A stretch of 5,993 nucleotides of DNA from an uncultured Bacteroidales bacterium (GTDB lineage Bacteria > Bacteroidota > Bacteroidia > Bacteroidales > Porphyromonadaceae). Where the stretch lies: the NCBI GenBank assembly GCA_902489445.1, contig CABTZX010000055.1:1-5993 (forward strand), written 5' to 3'. The translations under genes were made by a program, and so were the position numbers. This document shows, piece by piece, positions 1-5,913 of the stretch. The notes below the pieces were generated by a model. That model saw nothing but the letters and a program-made list of their open reading frames with translations. It did not search any database and was not told where the DNA came from. Every line of letters starts with the position of its first letter. Position 1 is the stretch's first letter.

Positions 1-134
1 GAGGGTAAAACTACGAGCAAGAATAGAGACAGGAAGCCTCGGACGAGCCAAGGCGACCCGCATCGCAGTTGGCCAAGACGCGTTCTGCCGCAGCAGAACC
101 ACGTACTACAAGCTCAATAAGAATAGAGGGAACA
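1..134. other. Intergenic sequence left of the ligA-tail repeats
   Basis: No convincing coding region is visible in this edge segment. It contains a decamer direct repeat, aagaatagag, at 19-28 and again at 119-128, exactly 100 bases apart. The flanks are loosely similar (ctacgagc and ctacaagc). A perfect 7-bp inverted repeat, gttctgc/gcagaac with loop cgca, lies at 82-99. It has no T-tract on either strand, so it is not a convincing intrinsic terminator. Any gene further left lies outside the window. Confidence 0.5.
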
Positions 135-368
135 GCGCTACTGCTCGGAGATTGGGTCGAGGAAAGCGGTGCTCGTAGGGGAATGGTGCATGAGAAGTCG
201 GCGCTACTGCTCGGAGATTAGGGCGAGAAAGTCGGCTCTCGTAGGTGATTGAGCGTGTGAAGTCAGCGCTACTGCTCGGAGATTGGGGCGAGGAAGTCGG
301 CTCCCGTAGGTGAATTGAACGTGTGAAGTTGGCGCTACTGCTCGGTGATTAGGGCGAGGAAGTCGGCT
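135..368 (-). repeat. Tandem array of ligA 3'-end copies (about 66 bp x 3.6)
   Basis: Four units begin with gcgctactgctcgg at 135, 201, 266 and 332, giving spacings of 66, 65 and 66 bp. The fourth unit is the real 3' end of ligA: its stop codon is at 335-337. Unit 3 matches it over 37 bases with two differences before the two diverge. Each full unit is about 37 bp of ligA-tail sequence plus about 29 bp of spacer (gtaggtga...gtgtgaagt). Read on the minus strand, every unit still carries an ISEQ-stop ending. The last ten codons read ADFLAPISEQ in unit 3, ADFLALISEQ in unit 2 and TAFLDPISEQ in unit 1, against ADFLALITEQ in LigA. The pattern suggests duplication of the gene end followed by drift, with unit 1 the most diverged. 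No promoter or start codon makes these units genes. Confidence 0.85.
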
Positions 369-2341
369 TCGCTCAGGATAGGAATGCCGAGGGATTCGGC
401 TTTTTCACGCTTCGATGGGCCCATATCGCTACCTGCCACGAGGAAGCTGGTCTTGCCCGTTACGGAAGAGGTACGTTTTCCCCCGTGCGCCTCAATGAGG
501 GCTTCGTATTCCTGTCGGGAATGACGCTCAAAAGAGCCACTTATAACGATGCTTTTGCCGGCAAGCGTATCCGAAAGAGAGGCGGTTTTAGGGGCGGAAG
601 CCAGGGACAATCCGGCAGATCGCAGGTTGCGAATAATCTGTTGGTGTCGTTCGTTGGCGAACCATTTCTGAACGCCGTCCGCGATCTTGGCGCCAATGTC
701 GTCAATCGCTTCCAATTGCTCTGTACGAGCGGACATCAGAAGATCTATATCGGGAAAGGCTTTCGCTAAAATCTGAGCCACCTTTTCGCCCACAAAGGGG
801 ATGCCGAGCCCGAAGAGAATGGCTTCAAAGTGGCGCTGTTTGCTCTTTTCGATCGATTGCAGCAGATTATTGACCGCCTTTTCCTTGAAATGCGGCACAG
901 TGACCAGTTGAATCGGCGTAAGTGCATAGAAATCATCCACGCTCCGGAGAAAGCCTCTATCGTACAGAGCGGCAATGGTTTCGGCTCCGATATTGATATT
1001 TGCCGCCTTTCGACCGGCAAAATGCTCCAAAAGAGCTTTAGTTTGCGGCGGACAGCCCTCCTTATTGGGGCAATACCAAGCCACTTCGCCCTCACGTTGC
1101 TCCAATTGAGTGCCACATTCGGGACAATGTGTCACAAAAAGAATCGGCTTCGCGCCCGGATTACGAAGCGAAGCATCGGCAGATACCACTTTGGGAATGA
1201 TTTCACCGCCCTTCTCTACCGTGAGCCAGTCGCCTTCGTGCAGATCAAGCGCAGCCATAAAGTCGGCATTATGCAGGGTTGCTCGGCGCACAATGGTTCC
1301 GGAAAGCGGGATGGCGGCGAAGTTGGCAACGGGAGTAACCACGCCGGTACGTCCCACTTGGAAGGATACGCGCTCGAGCTTCGTTTTGGCCTGTTCGGCA
1401 GGATACTTATACGCGATCGCCCAACGAGGGCTTTTCGCGGTCGAACCCATTAACGAATACAAATCCGTCCGATTCACCTTTAATACGATTCCATCGGTGG
1501 GATAAGGCAACGCGAGGCGTTTCTCTGCCCAATAATCGATAAAGGCGAGCACTTCGTCCAGCGAGTTGCAGAGCTTAGCATGGGGAGACGCCTTGAAGCC
1601 CAGAGCGGCAATGCGCTGCAACGCGTCCTGTTGCGTTTGAAGCGGGCTACCTTCCTCAAAAAGATAATAGAAAACGGCGTCTAACCGTCTGTGGGAAACG
1701 ATCTTGGGGTCGAGCATTTTGAGCGTACCGGACGCTGCATTTCGCGGATTGGCAAAGAGTACCTCCTCATTTGCTTCACGTTCCTTGTTGATCCGCTCAA
1801 ACTCAGCAAACGGCATCAATACTTCCCCACGTACTTCAATATCACCTGATGAATGCGCGGCACTCAATCGTAACGGAATAGAACGGATGGTTCGGATGTT
1901 TGCCGTTACATCGTCGCCCTTGATTCCATCCCCGCGCGTCAAGGCTCTCAGCAGCTGACCGTTGCGATAATGTAGCGCCACGCTGAGACCGTCAAACTTC
2001 AGTTCTGCGGAAACTGTCGCTGTTTGCGCGCCGGAAACGCCTTCTACTTGCTGCCAAAACGCCTTAACCTCATCGTAATTGTAGGTATTTGCGAGCGAAA
2101 GCATGGGTCGCTCATGCGGATAGCTGGTGAATCCGGAAGTAAGATCCGCACCAACGCGGCAGGTTGGACTATTCGGATCGGCATACTCGGGGTGAGCCGC
2201 TTCCAAAGCCTCCAACTGCTTCATCAACAGATCAAAGTTAACGTCGCTGATCGTGGGGGCAGACGCTACGTAATAGTTATAGTTATGCTGCTCAATCTCC
2301 CTACGGAGTTGTTCTATTTGTTGCTTGACGGAGAGGGACAT
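335..2341 (-). CDS. ligA: NAD-dependent DNA ligase LigA
   Basis: LigA seals nicks in duplex DNA during replication and repair, using NAD+ to adenylate itself. The 668-residue length is normal for the family. The NAD-binding Ia domain is at about 1-70 (NYYV at 22-25, ISD at 31-33). The adenylation domain is at about 71-315, with the AMP-accepting Lys115 in ELKFDG, RGEV with Glu173, and DGIVLKV at 283-289. An OB fold follows at about 320-400. Zinc ligands are Cys406, Cys409, Cys424 and Cys430. Helix-hairpin-helix repeats occupy about 440-585, including GLGIPFVGEK, and a BRCT domain about 590-668. The reading frame extends 16 codons upstream to 2389, but the ATG at 2341 (MSLSVKQQ) fits the family's N-terminus and limits overlap with the acetyltransferase gene to 28 nt. 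No ribosome-binding site is obvious, as is common in Bacteroidota. It is the last gene of the cluster, and its 3' end is copied in the adjacent tandem array. All catalytic residues I checked are present. Confidence 0.98.
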   Translation of the reverse strand: MSLSVKQQIEQLRREIEQHNYNYYVASAPTISDVNFDLLMKQLEALEAAHPEYADPNSPTCRVGADLTSGFTSYPHERPMLSLANTYNYDEVKAFWQQVEGVSGAQTATVSAELKFDGLSVALHYRNGQLLRALTRGDGIKGDDVTANIRTIRSIPLRLSAAHSSGDIEVRGEVLMPFAEFERINKEREANEEVLFANPRNAASGTLKMLDPKIVSHRRLDAVFYYLFEEGSPLQTQQDALQRIAALGFKASPHAKLCNSLDEVLAFIDYWAEKRLALPYPTDGIVLKVNRTDLYSLMGSTAKSPRWAIAYKYPAEQAKTKLERVSFQVGRTGVVTPVANFAAIPLSGTIVRRATLHNADFMAALDLHEGDWLTVEKGGEIIPKVVSADASLRNPGAKPILFVTHCPECGTQLEQREGEVAWYCPNKEGCPPQTKALLEHFAGRKAANINIGAETIAALYDRGFLRSVDDFYALTPIQLVTVPHFKEKAVNNLLQSIEKSKQRHFEAILFGLGIPFVGEKVAQILAKAFPDIDLLMSARTEQLEAIDDIGAKIADGVQKWFANERHQQIIRNLRSAGLSLASAPKTASLSDTLAGKSIVISGSFERHSRQEYEALIEAHGGKRTSSVTGKTSFLVAGSDMGPSKREKAESLGIPILSEADFLALITEQ

Positions 2342-2871
2342 AGTGCGTAAATGTGAAGATCGGCATAGGCATTTTTGTGCCGAATCCATTGGGGTAACGT
2401 TGCTATTCGGGTAAACGATTCCGATTCAAAAAGAGCTTGAGACGGAGCGTTATAGGCGGCTATTTCCGCAATAAGGCGCTCGATGCGCAGAACGGAAAAG
2501 GCATAATGGCACATCAGACGGATACCGCGCCGGGCAAATCCACAACGCCGATAGCGCTCATCTATAGCCACACCGATGGCACTACGGGCATTTACGGAAT
2601 CGTAGTTGTACAACATCACGTAGCCTAAGCTACAGCGCTCGGCTGAAACCGTCTCTTTTCGCTCAAGAACGAGGTACAAATAGCCGTTCTGCTGAAGGGA
2701 ACTGCTTCCAAGCGAGACTAATTGCTCTGCTTGAAAGAGCGAAATAGGCTCGCAAAGCGTATTGCTCGCAGCGATGGACGGCATGCTTTCCCACCGATAA
2801 AAGGCTTCGGCATCCTGCGGCTCGCATCGCCTAAGCCTAACCAAATCATCCTCGAGAATAGAGCAATCCAT
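2314..2871 (-). CDS. GNAT-family N-acetyltransferase (RimJ/RimL/SpeG-like)
   Basis: This 185-residue protein resembles the RimJ/RimL/SpeG branch of GNAT enzymes, which move an acetyl group from acetyl-CoA to an amine. The N-terminal strand LEDDLVRLRRCEPQDAEAFY (from about 6) is typical. The acetyl-CoA-binding motif A is AIGVAIDERYRRCGFARRG at about 98-116. Motif B follows at 141-153, with Asn141 and Ser144 in NAPSQALFES. The usual GF at the end of motif B is SF here. The substrate cannot be read from the sequence; protein N-termini, polyamines or small metabolites are all possible. An ATG at 2871 is chosen. A GTG three codons earlier, at 2880, would overlap the last base of the recR stop and is a real alternative. 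Its 3' end overlaps the ligA start by 28 nt, and it sits between two DNA-repair genes, but nothing in the sequence links its chemistry to repair. Confidence 0.88.
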   Translation of the reverse strand: MDCSILEDDLVRLRRCEPQDAEAFYRWESMPSIAASNTLCEPISLFQAEQLVSLGSSSLQQNGYLYLVLERKETVSAERCSLGYVMLYNYDSVNARSAIGVAIDERYRRCGFARRGIRLMCHYAFSVLRIERLIAEIAAYNAPSQALFESESFTRIATLPQWIRHKNAYADLHIYALCPSPSSNK

Positions 2872-2879
2872 AGCAAACA

Positions 2880-3503
2880 CTACGAAACTGCACCACTCAT
2901 CTGCCGGCGATCGTGCAACGCTTGGGCAAGGGTAATCTCATCGATATACTCCAATTCATCCCCAACAGCGATACCACGGGATAGTTGCGTAACCAAAACA
3001 GGCAGATCTTTCAATTTCCTATAGATATAGTAGCAGGTTGTTTCCCCGTCTACCGTGGAACTAATAGCAAGAATCACCTCCTTTATCTGTTCAGTACGGA
3101 CGCGCTCAATCAGTGATTCAATTTCCAAATTGTGCGGTCCGGTTCCGTCCAAAGCTGAGATAACGCCTCCCAGCACATGGTAAAGACCTTTGTACTGGTA
3201 AGTGCGCTCAATGGCAAGCACATCACGGACATTTTCCACTACACACACAACGCTTTGCTCTCGCTCCGGTGAAGAGCAGATGGAACAAAGCGGTGTGTCG
3301 CTTATATTATGGCAACGCTCGCAATAACCGCAGTTCTCCCTCATGTCAATAAGTGACTGTCCGAGGGCGATAGCACGCTCACGCGGCTGACGCAATAGAT
3401 GCAACGCAAGGCGTAGCGCCGTTTTGCGTCCCACGCCGGGCAGTTGTGCCAACTCATCCACAGCCCTTTCGAGCCACTTTGAGGGGTACGGTCCGTCGTT
3501 CAT
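2880..3503 (-). CDS. recR: Recombination mediator protein RecR
   Basis: RecR acts with RecO and RecF to load RecA onto SSB-coated single-stranded DNA at gaps during recombinational repair. The 207 residues match the usual length. A helix-hairpin-helix, LPGVGRKTALRLALHLL, lies at 21-37. The zinc finger has Cys61, Cys64, Cys73 and Cys76, with an additional cysteine at 58 in CGYCERC. The Toprim domain runs from about 82 to 175, with VVENVRDVLAIE (Glu90), the family signature YHVLGGVISALDGTGP at 108-123, and AISSTVDGETT at 147-157. The conserved C-terminal segment SRGIAVGDELEYIDEITLAQAL follows. The ATG at 3503 overlaps the stop of the RNase G gene in the sequence ATGA, which points to translational coupling. 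The stop is adjacent to the acetyltransferase gene. The protein looks intact. Confidence 0.97.
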   Translation of the reverse strand: MNDGPYPSKWLERAVDELAQLPGVGRKTALRLALHLLRQPRERAIALGQSLIDMRENCGYCERCHNISDTPLCSICSSPEREQSVVCVVENVRDVLAIERTYQYKGLYHVLGGVISALDGTGPHNLEIESLIERVRTEQIKEVILAISSTVDGETTCYYIYRKLKDLPVLVTQLSRGIAVGDELEYIDEITLAQALHDRRQMSGAVS

Positions 3504-5086
3504 TCCTGTAGAGGTTCTGCCTCCTCAATCTCGTAATTCAGAAGCGGGAAACTTTGATTTTCCTCCACTTTGATAGCGACTTTGAAGGTTCGCTTCCACG
3601 AATTAAGTATAGACTTGCCCCAAAGTCCCCGCTTGATATATGCCGATACGTAGGGATGTACCACTAACGTAATCGTTTTAAGGGAGCGATCGCTCTCTAC
3701 CACACGCCTAATGTATTCCTCAATTTCGTCAGTCAGCAGTATGGAAGGCTTCGCTTTGCCCGTTCCGTGGCAGGTGGGGCACATTTCCTCCGTTTTAACC
3801 TTTGTAGCCGGTCGAACCCGCTGACGCGTAATCTGCATTACACAGAATTTATTGAGTGGCAACACGGTATGGGAGGCACGATCATTCTTCATAAGCTCGA
3901 CCATATGTTTATAGAGTTCGTCACACTGTGGCTGCTCCATATCAATAAAGTCGATAGCGATAATTCCACCCATATCGCGCAATCTGAGCTGCCGGGCAAT
4001 CTCTTCCGCCGCCAGCATATTTACGTTGAAGGCATTCTCCTTTTGGTCAGGAGACTTTCTTGAACCAGTACCACTATTGACATCGATAACATGCATTGCT
4101 TCCGTGGTATCTATCACCAAATAGGCACCGCTCTTATAGGTAACGTTGCGTCCCATATAAGATTTGATCTGTTTGGTTATCCCATAAGCATCAAATAACG
4201 GCTTTGGGCGATTATAGAACTCGACAATGTTAGGTTTGTCGATATCCAAAAAGCTAATGTATTCTCTTATCTCGTGGTACAGTTCTTCGTCATTTACTGT
4301 TATCTTAGTGTAAGACTCGTTGAATGAATCGCGAATAAAGCCAATAGCACGGCTTACTTCCTTGTGTACTCGCCCCGGTTCCTTTGTCGCTTTGAGCGTA
4401 CGTTTAACCTCTTCCCAGCGATTAACCAGATTCTTTAACTCATTGACCAATTCGCGAGAGTCACGCCCCAAAGCACTGGTGCGTACAATTACTTCAAACC
4501 CGTCAGGCTTTATGGAAGCTATTAGGTTTTCAATCTTAATACTCTCGTAATTGTCCTTTTCCTTTCTACAGAGATCCTTTATCTTTTGCGAAATATGAAT
4601 GCCGTTACCATAAGGTTTTAGCACTATATATCTTCCTGTGAACGAAATATCCGTAGAAACCGTTGCGCCCTTTGTGTTGATAGGCTCTTTGGTGACCTGA
4701 ACAAGCACTTCGTCATTCTTGTCCAGCAAAGAATCTATCTTATTCTTGTCCGAGGAAAGATTTGCGTCTCCATCCTTTGTAGATTCGTCAACCTGTCGTA
4801 CGCCTTTACGTCCTTTCTCCGAACGGAGTTTTTTCAGCAATTTACGGGAAGCCTCAAAGCTACCTCCCATTGCGTTGTACGATAAAAAAGCCGGTTGCTT
4901 GAATCCTATGTTTACTAAGGCTGCATTAATTTCCGAACGAACTTTCCGCACACGGCCTAAGTAGATATCTCCTAAGGCACACTCCGGATTGCGTTCTTCG
5001 CGCTGTAATTCAACTAATCTGTTGTCCTCGAGCAGTGCAATGACGGTTTCATCCTCCTTTACATCAATTACTAAATGACTTTCCAT
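3500..5086 (-). CDS. rng: Ribonuclease G (RNase E/G family)
   Basis: This is a 528-residue cytoplasmic endoribonuclease that cleaves single-stranded, 5'-monophosphate RNA. Family members mature rRNA ends and start mRNA decay. An S1 RNA-binding domain lies at about 38-150 (GDIYLGRV, VNIG, AFLSY, then VQVTKEP and GRYIVLKP). It is split by a charged, lysine-rich insertion at about 75-122. The RNase-H-like and DNase-I-like catalytic parts follow, with the Mg2+ aspartates Asp335 (DVNSGTG) and Asp379 (AIDFIDM). CPTCHGTG at 436-443 is the zinc-link pair. The protein ends at about 528 without the long degradosome scaffold tail of enterobacterial RNase E, so RNase G is the better name. The start at 5086 (MESHLVIDV) agrees with family N-termini. 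It has a 129-nt leader upstream, and its TGA overlaps the recR start by 4 nt. Confidence 0.96.
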   Translation of the reverse strand: MESHLVIDVKEDETVIALLEDNRLVELQREERNPECALGDIYLGRVRKVRSEINAALVNIGFKQPAFLSYNAMGGSFEASRKLLKKLRSEKGRKGVRQVDESTKDGDANLSSDKNKIDSLLDKNDEVLVQVTKEPINTKGATVSTDISFTGRYIVLKPYGNGIHISQKIKDLCRKEKDNYESIKIENLIASIKPDGFEVIVRTSALGRDSRELVNELKNLVNRWEEVKRTLKATKEPGRVHKEVSRAIGFIRDSFNESYTKITVNDEELYHEIREYISFLDIDKPNIVEFYNRPKPLFDAYGITKQIKSYMGRNVTYKSGAYLVIDTTEAMHVIDVNSGTGSRKSPDQKENAFNVNMLAAEEIARQLRLRDMGGIIAIDFIDMEQPQCDELYKHMVELMKNDRASHTVLPLNKFCVMQITRQRVRPATKVKTEEMCPTCHGTGKAKPSILLTDEIEEYIRRVVESDRSLKTITLVVHPYVSAYIKRGLWGKSILNSWKRTFKVAIKVEENQSFPLLNYEIEEAEPLQE

Positions 5087-5215
5087 CTCTATTTCGGATG
5101 ACTTTTCCGTCCCAACTCGTCTTCAGAGAGCTGTGTGCCGCGCTGTCTCCTCTCTAGTGAGATTCAACCGCAACGGGACACTCTTTTCTTACTCTCCGAT
5201 ACGCATATAGCATAC
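5087..5215 (-). other. Leader/intergenic region upstream of rng
   Basis: These 129 bases separate the small basic-protein gene from the RNase G start. I find no TAnnTTTG box on the minus strand, so a dedicated promoter is not evident. A 6-bp inverted repeat, agagag at 5125-5130 and ctctct at 5150-5155 with a 19-nt loop, could form a weak hairpin in the transcript. An open frame of 19 codons (5154-5213) is present but has no family resemblance. The region could be a 5' untranslated leader or an intercistronic spacer. Confidence 0.4.
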
Positions 5216-5305
5216 TTAGTGCTTCTTGTGACGATTCTTTCTCAGTCTTTTTTTGCGCTTATGCGTAGACATCTTGTGTCTTTTTCTTTTCTTTCCGCTT
5301 GGCAT
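5216..5305 (-). CDS. AURKAIP1/COX24-domain small basic ribosomal protein (bS22/mS38-like)
   Basis: A 29-codon gene runs from the ATG at 5305 to a TAA at 5216-5218. The product begins MPSGKKRKRHKMSTHKRKKR and ends LRKNRHKKH. About two thirds of its residues are Lys, Arg or His, and it has no acidic residue. The pattern KKRKRHKM-THKRKKRLRKNRHKK is the signature of the COX24_C/AURKAIP1 domain. That domain is known from mitochondrial ribosomal protein mS38 and the mycobacterial small-subunit protein bS22; I recall similar tiny proteins being annotated under this name across Bacteroidota. It is probably a 30S component that contacts rRNA. The leader just upstream of the ATG is strongly A-rich (aataaaaaagaatagtt), a good Bacteroidota initiation context. 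It lies 76 nt downstream of HU and 129 nt upstream of rng, all on the same strand. The family assignment comes from recognition of the sequence, not a search. Confidence 0.85.
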   Translation of the reverse strand: MPSGKKRKRHKMSTHKRKKRLRKNRHKKH

Positions 5306-5381
5306 AACTATTCTTTTTTATTGTTTATCTGTTACTTCCTCGCAAGATGCATCGGGGCACCTTCCGACAGAGGGTTTTCTC

Positions 5382-5678
5382 TTACTTTTTCTTCTTTCCT
5401 TCGTTTTCGTGGAAAAGTGAGGTAAACTTACGAGAAGGCTTAAATGCGGGTACTTTCCTCGCAGGGATAAGAATTGATTCCTGCTTGGATATATTGCGCG
5501 CCAGCTTGGGAGCTCTCTCCTTCACCATAAAGGTGCCGAAGCCTCTCAGTTCAATCCGTTCCCCTTCGCGTAGCGTTTCCTTGATCGTATCCATCAGTGT
5601 TTCCACAACTCTGAACACTTCGTCCCGGTCAAGACCGGTCTCTTTGGCTACTCGGGCAACTAAGGTTGCTTTAGTCAT
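5382..5678 (-). CDS. HU/IHF-family DNA-binding protein
   Basis: This is a 98-residue nucleoid-associated protein that would dimerise and bend DNA. The N-terminal helices (MTKATLVARVAKETGLDRDEV) and the RGFGTF turn at 45-50 align in register with E. coli HU. The DNA-binding arm runs from about 52 to 75 (KERAPKLARNISKQESILIPA), followed by VPAFKPSRKF at 76-85. Two features are unusual. Residue 63, the proline that intercalates into DNA in canonical HU and IHF (RNP), is Ile here (RNI). The C-terminus also extends beyond the usual 90 residues as HENEGKKKK, a basic tail. Both may change how it kinks DNA, which is inference. HU and IHF subunits cannot be told apart securely from this sequence. A -7 promoter box lies about 45 nt upstream of the ATG at 5678. 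It is the first gene of the cluster. Confidence 0.95.
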   Translation of the reverse strand: MTKATLVARVAKETGLDRDEVFRVVETLMDTIKETLREGERIELRGFGTFMVKERAPKLARNISKQESILIPARKVPAFKPSRKFTSLFHENEGKKKK

Positions 5679-5722
5679 ATATTAGTCGTTTCTGTCCTAT
5701 TATTCGTTTCGCATCTACTCGG

Positions 5723-5756
5723 CAAAGGTAGCAAATTAATGGCAAACAGTATGAAA
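5723..5756 (-). promoter_or_regulatory. Probable Bacteroidota-type promoter for the HU gene
   Basis: On the minus strand, TACCTTTG (plus 5723-5730) is an exact match to the Bacteroidota -7 consensus TAnnTTTG. Upstream, TTTC (plus 5753-5756) sits 22 nt away, a near match to the -33 TTTG at acceptable spacing. A perfect TTTG (plus 5743-5746) is only 12 nt away, too close for the usual spacing. Transcription would start near 5715, giving a leader of roughly 35-40 nt before the HU ATG. The -7 match is firm and the -33 assignment is weak. Confidence 0.6.
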
Positions 5757-5913
5757 CGCCCTACTCTGATCTATTAAAAAGACCACTCTCTATCATATTA
5801 ATGACAAAAGCAATCGTTTCAGGAAATTAAAAAACGTATCGGACAAGCTATATGATTTTATTTCATTGTGTTACTTATATTCTTACGCATGCTTTTACGC
5901 CTTGCCGGCGAAA
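5757..5913. other. AT-rich intergenic region upstream of HU
   Basis: This stretch, between the HU promoter and the right-hand repeat array, is AT-rich and holds no open frame that resembles a gene on either strand. An imperfect inverted repeat, tttacgcc-ttgcc-ggcgaaa, lies at about 5894-5913 directly next to the array. It has no T-tract on either side. I see no second -7 consensus box. Confidence 0.5.

Noticed and set aside
82..99. Intrinsic terminator for the ligA transcript
   Set aside because: The stem is only 7 bp and no T-tract follows on either strand.
766..1116. Minus-strand open frame of 116 codons in a second frame of ligA
   Set aside because: It is an out-of-frame reading of the zinc-finger/helix-hairpin-helix part of ligA; the product resembles no family and ligA itself is not frameshifted.
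830..1505. Overlapping plus-strand open frames of 207 and 131 codons
   Set aside because: They lie wholly antisense to ligA, whose motifs and domains are intact across this region; the plus-strand products show no recognisable motif.
2342..2389. 16-codon N-terminal extension of LigA
   Set aside because: The extension (MDSAQKCLCRSSHLRT) is out-of-frame coding sequence of the acetyltransferase gene and is absent from normal LigA N-termini; the ATG at 2341 fits better.
5154..5213. 19-codon minus-strand open frame in the rng leader
   Set aside because: No A-rich leader, no family resemblance and unremarkable composition; expected by chance in a 129-nt gap.
5135..5685. Plus-strand open frames of 96 and 112 codons opposite HU and the small basic protein
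   Set aside because: They are antisense to HU and to the basic-protein gene, and their Phe/Ser/Leu richness mirrors lysine-rich coding on the minus strand.
5894..5913. Hairpin next to the 22-bp array as a terminator
   Set aside because: The stem is imperfect and lacks a T-tract in either direction; it may simply be chance next to the array.
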